Of a stretch of 29,902 nt of DNA, positions 1 through 8,300 are shown in pieces (within the stretch, counting starts at the first letter, position 1; every line of letters begins with the position of its first letter). This DNA comes from CAZGMC01 sp964526565 (GTDB lineage Bacteria > Pseudomonadota > Alphaproteobacteria > DSM-16000 > Inquilinaceae). The position numbers and the translations under genes are program-made. The notes under the pieces were generated by a model. It had not been told where the DNA came from. It did not search any database and saw nothing but the letters and a program-made list of their open reading frames with translations. Where the stretch lies: positions 1 to 29,902 of the forward strand of contig CAZGMC010000051.1 of NCBI GenBank assembly GCA_964526565.1. The letters are read 5' to 3'.

Positions 1-65
1 GGTACGGGCGTCGGGGGTACGGGCGTCGGGGGTACGGGCGTCGGGGGTACGGGCGTCGGGGGTAC
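1..65. repeat. 15-bp tandem repeat (4 perfect copies plus 5 nt)
   Basis: The unit GGTACGGGCGTCGGG is repeated exactly at 1-15, 16-30, 31-45 and 46-60, then starts again at 61-65. The array continues off the left edge. On the minus strand it is in frame with the DUF6314 gene and encodes repeated Thr-Pro-Asp-Ala-Arg, so copy-number change would lengthen or shorten the protein without a frameshift. Confidence 0.95.
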
Positions 66-438
66 AGGTGCCGAATCGGCCCCGGTACAGGTCGGCCCCG
101 CACGGGTGCACGGCGCGCCAGCGGCCCGCGCGCAGGTCCAGGTCGTGGAACGGCCGGCCGTCGCGGAAGCGGACCTCGGCGCGGCCGGGCTCTGGGAAGG
201 CGTACATGTACACCTGTTCCGCCTCACCTGTGTGGCCGCCCAGGGTCAGGCGGCCGGTCTCGACGTAGCGCAGGTTCGGCCCCTCGGGCACGAACCGGCC
301 AAGCCCCTCGAATCGGCCAAGCCCCTCGAACCGGCCGCCGCCGGTCAGGCGGTCGCGGATGCGCCGGTCGATGCGCCAGTCGCCGGCGAGAAAGGCGCGC
401 AGGTCGGCAACGGGGCAGGGGGCGCCGGATCGCGTCAT
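1..438 (-). CDS. DUF6314 family protein, truncated by window edge, with C-terminal pentapeptide repeat
   Basis: The reading frame is open from the ATG at 438 to the left edge (146 codons), with a GGGGAA ribosome-binding site about 8 nt upstream. The protein begins MTRSGAPCPVADLRAFLAGD and continues through a GDWRIDR motif, GPNLRYVETG, EAEQVYMYAF, a DGRPFHDLDL segment and DLYRGRF. This order matches the small bacterial DUF6314 family, whose function is unknown. Two oddities are visible. A six-codon FEGLGR unit is duplicated near residues 35-46. After DLYRGRF, where the family normally continues into its last strand, the sequence runs into TPDAR repeats that leave the window. The gene is divergent from bioY. 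The family call is from remembered motifs; the C-terminus and total length cannot be judged here. Confidence 0.72.
   Translation of the reverse strand, partial: MTRSGAPCPVADLRAFLAGDWRIDRRIRDRLTGGGRFEGLGRFEGLGRFVPEGPNLRYVETGRLTLGGHTGEAEQVYMYAFPEPGRAEVRFRDGRPFHDLDLRAGRWRAVHPCGADLYRGRFGTCTPDARTPDARTPDARTPDART
301..336. repeat. 18-bp in-frame direct duplication
   Basis: Positions 301-318 and 319-336 are identical except for one base. The duplication is inside the DUF6314 gene and adds six codons (FEGLGR twice) without changing frame. Confidence 0.85.
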
Positions 439-480
439 GCGTGTTCCCCAGGGTCTCGGGCCGGCGCCGGTCCTGGAGTT

Positions 481-496
481 TTTGCTTCGCAGCAAA
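481..496. repeat. Short perfect hairpin in the bioY upstream region
   Basis: TTTGCT-TCGC-AGCAAA is a perfect 6-bp stem with a 4-nt loop, between the divergent DUF6314 and bioY genes. It resembles the core of the palindromic element at 10673-10784 and may be a remnant of the same repeat family. No T-tract follows, so it is not a convincing terminator. Confidence 0.35.
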
Positions 497-558
497 GCCC
501 GGCTCCGCTATACAGTCCGGTCGACGTGTCACACCGAACGCGGGGAGACCATCGCATC

Positions 559-1149
559 ATGACACAGCACAGCACAACCCTGATGGCGGCTGTCTGGCCG
601 GCCGAGGGCCGCGCGGCGTGGCTGCGCGCCGTCCTGCTCGCCATCGCCGGCAGCCTGCTGCTGACGCTGTCGGCCAAAATCCAGGTACCGTTCTGGCCGG
701 TGCCGATGACGATGCAGACATATGTCGTCATGGTCATCGGCGCCGCCTTCGGCTGGCGGCTCGGCGGCGCCACGGTGCTGCTCTACCTGACCCAGGGCGC
801 GATGGGCCTGCCGGTGTTCGCCGGCACGCCGGAGCGCGGCCTCGGCCTCGTCTACATGGCCGGCCCGACCGGCGGCTACCTGATCGGCTTCCTGGTCGCC
901 GCCGTCGCCATCGGCTGGCTGGCCGAGCGCGGCTGGGACCGCTCGCTGTGGAAGATGGTCGCCGCCATGGTGCTGGGCCACGTGCTGGTGTTCGCCATTG
1001 GCGTGCCCTACCTGGCCACCCTGGCCGGCTGGGAGAGCGCCATCGCCCTTGGCCTGACGCCGTTCATCGCCGCCTCGCTGCTCAAGACGGCGCTGGCCGG
1101 CGCCACCCTGCCGGTCGCCTGGCGCCTGCTCGGCCACCGCCGCGCCTGA
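559..1149 (+). CDS. bioY: Biotin transporter BioY (substrate-specific S component)
   Basis: BioY is the integral-membrane biotin-binding component of energy-coupling-factor transporters; in many proteobacteria it works without a dedicated EcfT/A pair. I start it at ATG 559 because GGGGAGA lies 11 nt upstream; this gives 196 residues, the normal family length. The protein shows the BioY signature: a first hydrophobic helix, a short loop with VPFWPVPMTMQT near residues 49-60, a second helix, LTQGAMGLPVFAG, and the conserved GPTGGYLIGF near residues 113-122. Five to six membrane segments are apparent. No EcfA or EcfT gene is adjacent and I see no clear BioR operator upstream. The gene is convergent with the dctM pseudogene across a strong hairpin. 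Confidence 0.93.
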   Translation: MTQHSTTLMAAVWPAEGRAAWLRAVLLAIAGSLLLTLSAKIQVPFWPVPMTMQTYVVMVIGAAFGWRLGGATVLLYLTQGAMGLPVFAGTPERGLGLVYMAGPTGGYLIGFLVAAVAIGWLAERGWDRSLWKMVAAMVLGHVLVFAIGVPYLATLAGWESAIALGLTPFIAASLLKTALAGATLPVAWRLLGHRRA

Positions 1150-1181
1150 CGCCGCGCCATCCGGGCAGGGACGTACGACGG

Positions 1182-1208
1182 GAAGGCCGCCCCCGGCGGG
1201 CGGCCTTC
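1182..1208. terminator. Bidirectional hairpin between bioY and dctM remnant
   Basis: GAAGGCCGCCC (1182-1192) pairs perfectly with GGGCGGCCTTC (1198-1208) around a 5-nt loop. It sits in the 77-nt gap between two convergent genes, as expected for a shared terminator. No long T-tract follows on either strand, so termination efficiency is uncertain. Confidence 0.6.
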
Positions 1209-1226
1209 ACCCTGTCCGGCTCAGCC

Positions 1227-2322
1227 TTACACCACGCCCGGCAGCCACGTCGCCAGGTCCGGGAACGCCGCCACCAGTAACAGGCCAACGATCTGGATGA
1301 CCACGAACGGCGCCGCGCCGCGGTAGATGTCGCCGGTGCGGATCGTGTCGGGTGCGACGCCGCGCAGATAGAACAGGACGAACCCGAACGGCGGGGTCAG
1401 GAACGAGGTTTGCAGGTACGCTGCCATCATCACGCCGAGCCACACCGGGGCGACGCCCATGGCCAGCAGGATCGGCGCCGCGATCGGCACGACGACCAGC
1501 GTGATCTCGACGAAGTCCAGGAAGAACCCCATCAGGAACATCACCGCCATGACCACGACCATGGCGCCGGCGGCGCCGCCGGGCAGGGCGGTCAACCAGC
1601 CGTGCACCGTCTCGTCGCCGCCCAGCCCACGGAACACCAGGCTGCCCAGCACCAGCAGAAGCCCCGGCAGCAGCCCCGGCAGCAGCGCCCCGGCGAACAG
1701 GTCGCCGACCGACACCGTCTGCGGCGCGAAGATGCCCTGGGCCATCTGCGCCGCGCGGAAATCGGGATCCATCTGGGCGTTCTGTTAGGCAGCGCCGATC
1801 ACGTCGCCCAGGATGACCAGCACGATCGACGGCGGGATGATCTGCCCCAGCGTGCCAGCGGCGCAGATCGCCCCGCAGGCCAGCCGCGGGTCATAGCCGC
1901 GGCGCAGCATGGTCGGCAGCGACAGCAGTCCCATGGTCACCATGGTGGCGCCGACGATGCCGGGGCGAGGCGGCCAGCAGCGTCCCGACCACGGCGACCG
2001 AGACGCCCAGGCCGCCCGGCCACGGCCCGAACAGCCGCGCCATGCTCTCCAGCAGGTCCTCGGCGACGCGCGAGCGCTCCAGCATCACACCCATGAACAC
2101 GAACAGCGGCACGGCAATCAGCACGCCGTTGTTCATCACGCCGAAGATGCGCTGCGGCAGGAAGGCCCCGAAGTTCAGGTTGCACGCGCCCAGCGCCCAG
2201 CCGAGGTGGGCGAAGGCCAGCGCCGTGCCGGCCACGCTGAACGCCACCGGAAAGCCGGCCATCAGCACGGCGAACACGGTGACAAACATCAGCACGTCGA
2301 GGACGGTGGCGATGTCGGCCAT
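1227..2322 (-). pseudogene. dctM: TRAP transporter large permease subunit (DctM type), frameshift plus nonsense
   Basis: TRAP large subunits form the 12-helix membrane channel of periplasmic-binding-protein-dependent organic acid uptake. From ATG 2322 (MADIATVLDVLMF) the N-terminal half reads through MNNGVLIAVPLFVFMGV to LLAAS. A one-base insertion in a C-run near 1962-1966 then shifts the frame; the following family motifs (GIVGATMVTMGLLSLPTM, YDPRLA, GTLGQIIPPSIVL) are found in the next frame. That frame meets an in-frame TAA at 1785-1787, after GDVIGAA and before QNAQMDPDFR, where the family usually has a Tyr codon. The remainder (SVGDLFAGALLPGLLPG through FLDFVEITLVV, SFLTPPFGF) ends normally at 1227. 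Two independent lesions make a functional product unlikely. No binding-protein gene is in the window. Confidence 0.85.
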
Positions 2323-2445
2323 CAGCCGGTCCCGCCCTCCAGGTCGCCGCGCCAGCGTCAGCCCGGCCCGGACCGCCAGCGCCACGCCCGGCAGGGACAG
2401 CAGCGCCGCGAACGCCAAGCGGCCGCTGCGGAGGCCGGGCGGGAC
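2323..2445 (-). pseudogene. Possible remnant of TRAP small subunit C-terminus
   Basis: The frame immediately upstream of, and continuous with, the dctM remnant encodes one hydrophobic helix (LAFAALLSLPGVALAVRAGL) followed by a basic tail. TRAP small (DctQ) subunits end with such a helix and normally sit directly before dctM. Only about 40 codons are left and no start is visible, so this is a fragment at best. It could also be non-coding. Confidence 0.35.
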
Positions 2446-2522
2446 GGGGGCATGGCATCGCGAGCGGCTGCGGGGCGGGGACCGGTGCGCTCTTCTAGCG
2501 GTGTGCCGCCGGAGCCGCGACG

Positions 2523-2556
2523 GAAAAGTGCACGGACCTCATGGGCAGGACCGTGC
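2523..2556 (-). terminator. Intrinsic terminator downstream of cimA
   Basis: On the minus strand, GCACGGTCC and GGTCCGTGC (plus-strand 2530-2538 and 2548-2556) form a 9-bp stem with one internal mismatch and a 9-nt loop, followed by ACTTTTCC. Stem plus T-tract lie about 60 nt after the cimA stop in the correct orientation. Confidence 0.55.
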
Positions 2557-2612
2557 GTCGGGCGTCGCTTCGCTCCGGCCGACCCGCTCCATGAATCATG
2601 GCCACGGCGGCC

Positions 2613-4211
2613 CTACACCGCCTCCACCCCCTCGCGGAACAGCTTGTAGGTGAAGCTGTCGCCCAGCGCGTCGAAGGAGGCGTCGATGATGTTGTACGAC
2701 ACACCGACTGTGGCCCAGTGGTCGCCGGCGCCGTTGGCGCTTTCGATCAGGACCCGGGGCATGGCGGCGGATGCTTCCGTAGCCTTGAGGATGCGCACGC
2801 GGTAGTCGATCAGGCGCATGTCCTTCAGCCATGGATACACCGGCTCCAGGGCCTTGCGCAACGCCAGGTCGATGGCGTTGACGGGGCCGTTGCCGTCGGC
2901 GACGGTGTGACAGACCTTGCCGCCGACCTTGACCTTGACCGACGCCTCGGACTCGGTGACCAGCTCGCCCCGCGCGTTGAACCGCCGCTCGTCGGTCACC
3001 GAGAAGCGCTGCAGCTCGAAATAGACCGGCACCTGGCCCAGCATGCGCCGCGCCAGCAGCTCGAACGAGGCCTCGGCGCCGTCATAGGCGTAGCCTTCGT
3101 ACTCGCGCTGCTTGACCACCTCGACCAGCCGCTCCAGCGCCGGGTCGCGCGGGTCGACCTGGATCCCGGCGTCGGTCAGCCGCGCCACGATGTTCGACCG
3201 GCCGGCCTGGTCGGAGATCACCACCCTGCGCCGGTTGCCCAGGCGGGCCGGGTCGACATGCTCGTAGCAGCGCGGGTCCTTGGCAATCGCCGAGGCGTGC
3301 AGGCCGCCCTTGTGGGTGAAGGCGCGCTCGCCGACATAGGCGGCGCCGCGGTCCGGGGCGCGGTTCAGCCGCTCGTCGAACCAGCGCGACAGGCGGGTCA
3401 GGCCGCGCAGGTCGTCGTCGGTCAGCCCGGTCTCGTAGCCCATCTTGATCATCAGCGACGGGATCAGCGAGATCAGGTTGGCGTTGCCGCAGCGCTCGCC
3501 CAGCCCGTTCAGCGTGCCCTGCACCTGGCGGGCGCCGGCGTGCACCGCGGCCAGGCTGTTGGCGACGGCGTTCTCCGTGTCGTTGTGGCAGTGAATGCCG
3601 AGCCGGTCGCCGGGGATGTGCTCCGCCACGTCGGCGACGATGCGCTCGACCTCGTGGGGCAGGGCGCCGCCATTGGTGTCGCACAGCACCACCCAGCGGG
3701 CGCCGGCGTCGTGGGCCGCCCTGGCGCACGCCAGGGCATAGGCCGGGTTGGCCTTGTAGCCGTCGAAGAAGTGCTCGCAGTCGAACAGCGGCTCGCGCCC
3801 GCGCGCCTTGATCTCGGCGATGCTGTCGGCGATCAGCGCGATGTTCTCCTCGCGCGGGATGCCCAGCGCCACGTCGACATGGAAGTCCCAGGTCTTGCCG
3901 ACGATGCACACGGCGTCGGCCTTGGCTGTCAGCAGGGCATTGAGGCCCGGATCATTGCCGGCGCTGCGCCCCGGCCGGCGGGTCATGCCGAAGGCGGTGA
4001 AGGTGGCCCGCTCCAGGGGCGGCGGGTCGGCGAAGAAGGCGTCGTCGGTCGGGTTGGCGCCGGGCCAGCCGCCCTCGACATAGTCGATGCCGAGCCGGTC
4101 CAGCTCGCGGGCGATCGCCACCTTGTCGCCAGCGGAGAAGTCGATGCCCTGGGTCTGCGCGCCGTCGCGCAGGGTGGTGTCGAACAGGTAGATGCGATTG
4201 TCAGCGCCCAT
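2613..4211 (-). CDS. cimA: (R)-citramalate synthase CimA
   Basis: CimA condenses pyruvate with acetyl-CoA to (R)-citramalate, opening a threonine-independent route to 2-oxobutyrate and isoleucine. I start at ATG 4211 (MGADNRIYLFDTTLRDGAQ), which puts the catalytic DTTLRDG motif near residue 11 as in the family and gives 532 residues; an upstream in-frame codon would add a 31-residue tail without family resemblance. Visible features are an HMGL-like TIM barrel with DTTLRDGAQ, the metal-binding HCHNDTENAVAN segment and LNGLGERCGNANL, then a linker domain with HKGGLHASAI, and a C-terminal LeuA-type allosteric domain (about residues 400-532, containing VADGNGPVNAIDLALRKAL). Citramalate synthase is preferred over 2-isopropylmalate synthase because of the FFDGYKANP and EGGWPGANPTD segments typical of CimA. 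It is monocistronic, divergent from the MCP remnant. Confidence 0.93.
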   Translation of the reverse strand: MGADNRIYLFDTTLRDGAQTQGIDFSAGDKVAIARELDRLGIDYVEGGWPGANPTDDAFFADPPPLERATFTAFGMTRRPGRSAGNDPGLNALLTAKADAVCIVGKTWDFHVDVALGIPREENIALIADSIAEIKARGREPLFDCEHFFDGYKANPAYALACARAAHDAGARWVVLCDTNGGALPHEVERIVADVAEHIPGDRLGIHCHNDTENAVANSLAAVHAGARQVQGTLNGLGERCGNANLISLIPSLMIKMGYETGLTDDDLRGLTRLSRWFDERLNRAPDRGAAYVGERAFTHKGGLHASAIAKDPRCYEHVDPARLGNRRRVVISDQAGRSNIVARLTDAGIQVDPRDPALERLVEVVKQREYEGYAYDGAEASFELLARRMLGQVPVYFELQRFSVTDERRFNARGELVTESEASVKVKVGGKVCHTVADGNGPVNAIDLALRKALEPVYPWLKDMRLIDYRVRILKATEASAAMPRVLIESANGAGDHWATVGVSYNIIDASFDALGDSFTYKLFREGVEAV

Positions 4212-4435
4212 GCCGCGCCTTTCGCCGGCTCGAGGCGGCCGGCCCTGCGGTTGCGTTTCGTTCCGGAGAACGAGGCTGTGCCGCAGGTTTCCCGCCCTTG
4301 TCAAGCCGGCAGGCGCGACGGTGCGGGGTCAGCCGGCCGAGGACGCCGCGCGCGCAGCCGGTTCGTCCGCGGTCCTCACCCGATACTCGCGGCGTTGGCG
4401 CGCCAGGGCATCGATCGCCGCTGCCGCATGCCGCC

Positions 4436-5227
4436 CTGCTGACGCCCGTTGCGGACTTCGGTGGCGACATCAGTGGCGTCGGTGTCGTCGCCCTCGACCG
4501 CAGCTATTTCGATGGCGCCCTGGCCGGCAGCCGCAACGTGTCGCTGGCGATCGGCACAGCCGTGCCGGTCGCCGCCATGGTGGTCGGCTGGCTGATGAGC
4601 CGCACCATCGCCCGCCCGATCGTGACGATGACCGGCACCATGCAGCGCCTTGCCGAGGGCGATCTCGAGGTAAGCGTCGCCGGCATGGACCGCCACGACG
4701 AGCTGGGTGCCACGGCGGCGGCCTCGCAGGCGCTGTCGACGGCGCAGACGGTGGCCGCCGCCGCCGAGGCAGCCCAGGACGTGACGCAGCGGATGACCCT
4801 GCTGTCGGACGAGGCGACCGAGAACGGCGGCAACGCCGAGGCGGTGGAGTCGACGGCGTCGCGCCTGACCGGCGACGTGCGCGAGCTGCAGCAGTCGCTG
4901 ACCCGCATCGTCCGCACCTCGACCGAGGATGCCGACCGCTGCGACCACCGCCGCTTCCCCTGCTGCCTGGAGGCCGTCCTGCGCGGCCCGGCCGGCCGCA
5001 TCGCGGCGACGGCCATCGACGTCTCCGTCAGCGGCCTGCGCCTGACGGGGCACTTCTCCGGTATTGGCGAAGGCGAGGCGGTGACGGTCGAGGTGGCACA
5101 GGCCGGCTGGGTCAAGCAGGCCGTGGTGCGCGGCGTGACCCCGGACGCGCTGCACCTCGCCTTCGCCGACGGGCTGCTGGCCGAGGACGAGATCCGGCGC
5201 GCGGCGGGGCTGCCGGCGGCGGCGTGA
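4436..5227 (+). pseudogene. Chemoreceptor (MCP)-PilZ protein lacking most of its signalling domain
   Basis: The frame is open from a TTG at 4298, but recognisable protein begins about 4436. It shows the end of a periplasmic sensor domain (TPVADFGGDISGVGVVALDR), one transmembrane helix (IGTAVPVAAMVVGWLM), and a HAMP domain with RPIVTMTGTMQRLAEGDLEV and DRHDELG. A normal receptor would follow with some 200 residues of methylation helices and signalling hairpin. Here only a short Ala-rich coiled-coil remnant (about 70 residues) is present before a C-terminal PilZ domain. The PilZ domain keeps both c-di-GMP-binding motifs, RCDHR and DVSVSG. The first sensor and membrane segments are also missing. 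Reading frame is preserved across the deletion, so a short HAMP-PilZ membrane protein could still be made, but not a chemoreceptor. Confidence 0.62.
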
Positions 5228-5262
5228 CGGGGGGAAGTGCCGTCCGCCGGTCTGGCAACCGC

Positions 5263-5283
5263 GACGGCGGCCCGGTCGCCGTC
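5263..5283. terminator. GC-rich hairpin between convergent genes
   Basis: GACGGCG (5263-5269) and CGCCGTC (5277-5283) form a 7-bp stem with a 7-nt loop in the 81-nt gap between the MCP remnant and the convergent helicase gene. There is no T-tract, so the call rests on position and stem only. Confidence 0.35.
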
Positions 5284-5308
5284 CCGGGGTGTCAGCCGGC
5301 CTGCGTCG

Positions 5309-8300
5309 TCAGTCGGCGATGCGGTCCAGGATGTCGAACACCGTGTCGCCGAAGGCCTTCAACTGGGCGCTGTCCGTGTTCTCCCTGAGGTCGAGGCGAA
5401 CCCGCGTCTGGAACTCCTCGATGGAGGTGGGCCGCGTGCGCAGCAGCTCGTCGATCATGCCCTTGCGCAGCAGGCCGCGGGTCTGGTCGGCCTTGGGAAA
5501 ATCCCTGGCGATCTGCTGCTCGCGCAGATCGATGAGAAGGCGGCGGGCCTGCGCCTGGCTCAGGATGCCGTTCGGCCGGGCCGGGTGGGCCGGGTGGGCC
5601 GGGTGGGGCTGTTGAAGCGTCGGCGTCGATACGTCGCCGACGTGAAACAGGTCCTGGGCTGTCTGCGGTCCGACCGGGTCGGCTGGCGGCGGCTCGTCCG
5701 GTGCCGCGGACAGCTCGATCGGCGCGCGCATGTCCGCGGCGGACGCCCTGCGTCTCTCACGCACGGCCTCGATGCTGGCGCGCAGGCGCTCGAGCTCGCG
5801 GTCGGGGTTGCGGAACCAGTCGGTGGACCAGACCCGCTCGATGGTCCATTTCAGCTTGTCTTCAAGGATGTCCTGGCGCAGCCGGTCGCGGTCGCGGGCC
5901 GAGCGGGTGCTGTGATAGGTGGCGCCGTCGCATTCCACGCCCAGCAGGTACAGGCCCGGATTGTCGGGGTCGCGGACGGCGAGGTCGATATAGTATCCGG
6001 CCGCGCCGACCTGGGCGTCGCAGTCATAGCCGAGACCGGTCAGGCCTTCGTACACGGCGGCCTCGAAGTCGCTGTCCATGGGGCGGCCGACGGGCTCCGG
6101 CGCGCTCATGATGATATCCGTCTCGGCATAGTGGAGGAACGCCTTGAGTTCCCGCGGCCCCCGCTCCTTGGCATCGGAAATATTGATGTCGCTCTCGTGC
6201 ATGGAGGAGAAGATCTCCATGCGGTCCTTGGCCCGCGTGAACAGGACGTTGAGGCGGCGCCAGCCGGCCGCGCCGTTGATCGGGCCGAAGCGTTGGGCGG
6301 TCTTGCCGCGGGGTTCGGACGGACCGTAGGTCATCGAGATCATGATGACGTCGCGTTCGTCGCCCTGGACGTTCTCCAGGTTCTTGACGAAGAACGGCTC
6401 GTCGTTGCGTTCGAAATCCTCGACACTATCGAGCAGCAGCGGATCCTCTTTCAGTTTTCGGTCGACGAGCTGCCGGATGAGGTCGCGCTGCTCCATGTTC
6501 ATGGCGACCACGCCCAGCGATCGGTTCGGGTGGTCGCGCAGGTGGGCGACCGCGGCGGCCGCCACGCGGTCGGCCTCAACCCGGTTGCGGCCCTTGGTGA
6601 ATGCGCCGTCGGCGATGTAATGGAAGCCCAGGCCGTAGTGGTCGCCGGCATGGTGCGGCGACGGGAACAGCATCAGACGGCCATCATAGAAACGGGCGTT
6701 CGAAAAGGCGATCAGCGACGTATGGTTCGAGCGGTAGTGCCAGCGCAGCAGCTCCCTCGGCAGGCGCCCTTCGGCCATTTCGAGGATGCTTTCCGCCAGC
6801 GCACCGATGCCCACGTCCTCGCCGTCGTCGCTGTCCTGGCCGTCGCTGTCATTCATTCGGTTGAAGAAATTGGTCGGCGGCAACTGACGCGAGTCGCCGA
6901 CGATCACGGCCTGCCGGCCGCGGGCCAGCGTGCCGATGGCGTCCTCGGGACGCACCTGCGACGCCTCGTCGAAGATGACCAGGTCGAAGGTCAGGTCGCC
7001 GGGCGGCAGGTACTGGGCGACCGACAGCGGGCCCATCATGAAGCACGGCTTGACCGCCTGGAGCGCCCGGCCGGCCCGCCGCACCAGCGCCCGGATCGGC
7101 ACGTGCCGCTTCTGCTTGGCCGTCTCGTGCCTGAGAAGCTGCAGGTCGGTATAGCTGCCGACCGTCGCGCCGGCCTGCCCATTGGGGATCGGCCGCCGCA
7201 CCAGATCGGCGGCGATCTGCACGCGGCGCAGGTCCATCACGGTCTCGTCCAGGGCGCGGAACTGCGCGCGCAGGTCGGCATGCTCGCGCAGACCGTACCG
7301 CCTTATGGTGTCGCTCTTGGCAAGAACATGGCGGGCGAGCCCGTCGAAGAGCAGGTGGTCATAGGCGTCGGCCGCCGCCTCGAATGCAACCTCGCCGGCA
7401 AAGGCCCGCTGCGCGAGGTCGCGGGCCCCCGGCACGGTCACCTGGCGGAATGCCCGGTCGAAGTCGAGCCACTGCTCCAGCAGGTTCTCGGCGCGCGCCG
7501 CCCGCTCGACGCGGTCGGCCATGGCGGCGCAGGTCGGCGTCGCGCCCGTCTGGGCGAACCACAGCTCGCGGTCGAGATCGGTGCTCCGGGCGAAACCCTG
7601 TTCGGCATGCGCGGCCTCGGCCTGCGCCGTCGCAACCGCCTGGGCGGTCGCCAGCAGATCATCCCATGGCACACTGGTCCGCATGCGCAGGATTGCATCG
7701 CCGAGGGGTGACCCGAGGGCATCGCGCAGGATTGCGGCCCACGGCTCCGTCGTGCCGCCGCTCGCTGCCGCTGTCAGCGCGCGCGCGTCGAGATGATCGA
7801 CCACGGCCTTGAGCGTCCCGAAGCCCGGTTCGTCCACCACCGCACCAAGTGCCCCCACGGTGCCGGTATCCAGGCCGGCGAGGGTGCGGCCAAGGCGTGC
7901 CGTCTCGGTCAGGCCCCGGCCGAAGCGTTCCTCGATCGTCCGGTACCAGGACCGGACCTCCTGGAGTTCCTCGACGGGCGTTTCGGCACCGGCGAAGGCG
8001 GGCCCCAGCGCCTTGCAGGCGTCGGCGTCGGCCTCCAGGCTGCGCTCGGCCGAGCGCAACTCTGCAAGCGCGATCATGTCGCCGGGGCGCGGGCGGAAAT
8101 CCCGGTTGTCGAAGCGCGCCACATGGCGCATCAGGCGCCGCGCCGCCCGCCAGTTGCCGCTGAAGATGCGCAGCAGATCCCGCCGGGCGAGCTGCCGGGC
8201 CGCGTCGGCGATGGCATCCGGCGGCACCGCCCGCGCCGTGTCGAGATCGACCCGGTCGCCGAGGTCCGTCCGCAGGGTGCGGATCCGTCCGGTGTGCCGG

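Noticed and set aside
68..268. Plus-strand frame near the left edge.
   Set aside because: It overlaps the DUF6314 gene in antisense and is Arg/Ser/Pro-rich with no recognisable motif.
481..496. Hairpin upstream of bioY considered as a terminator or BioR site.
   Set aside because: It lies between divergent starts, has no T-tract, and does not match the BioR operator pattern.
2598..4442. Long plus-strand frame (614 codons) opposite cimA.
   Set aside because: The translation is a His/Gln/Val/Gly-rich shadow with no motifs; the minus strand encodes a full citramalate synthase.
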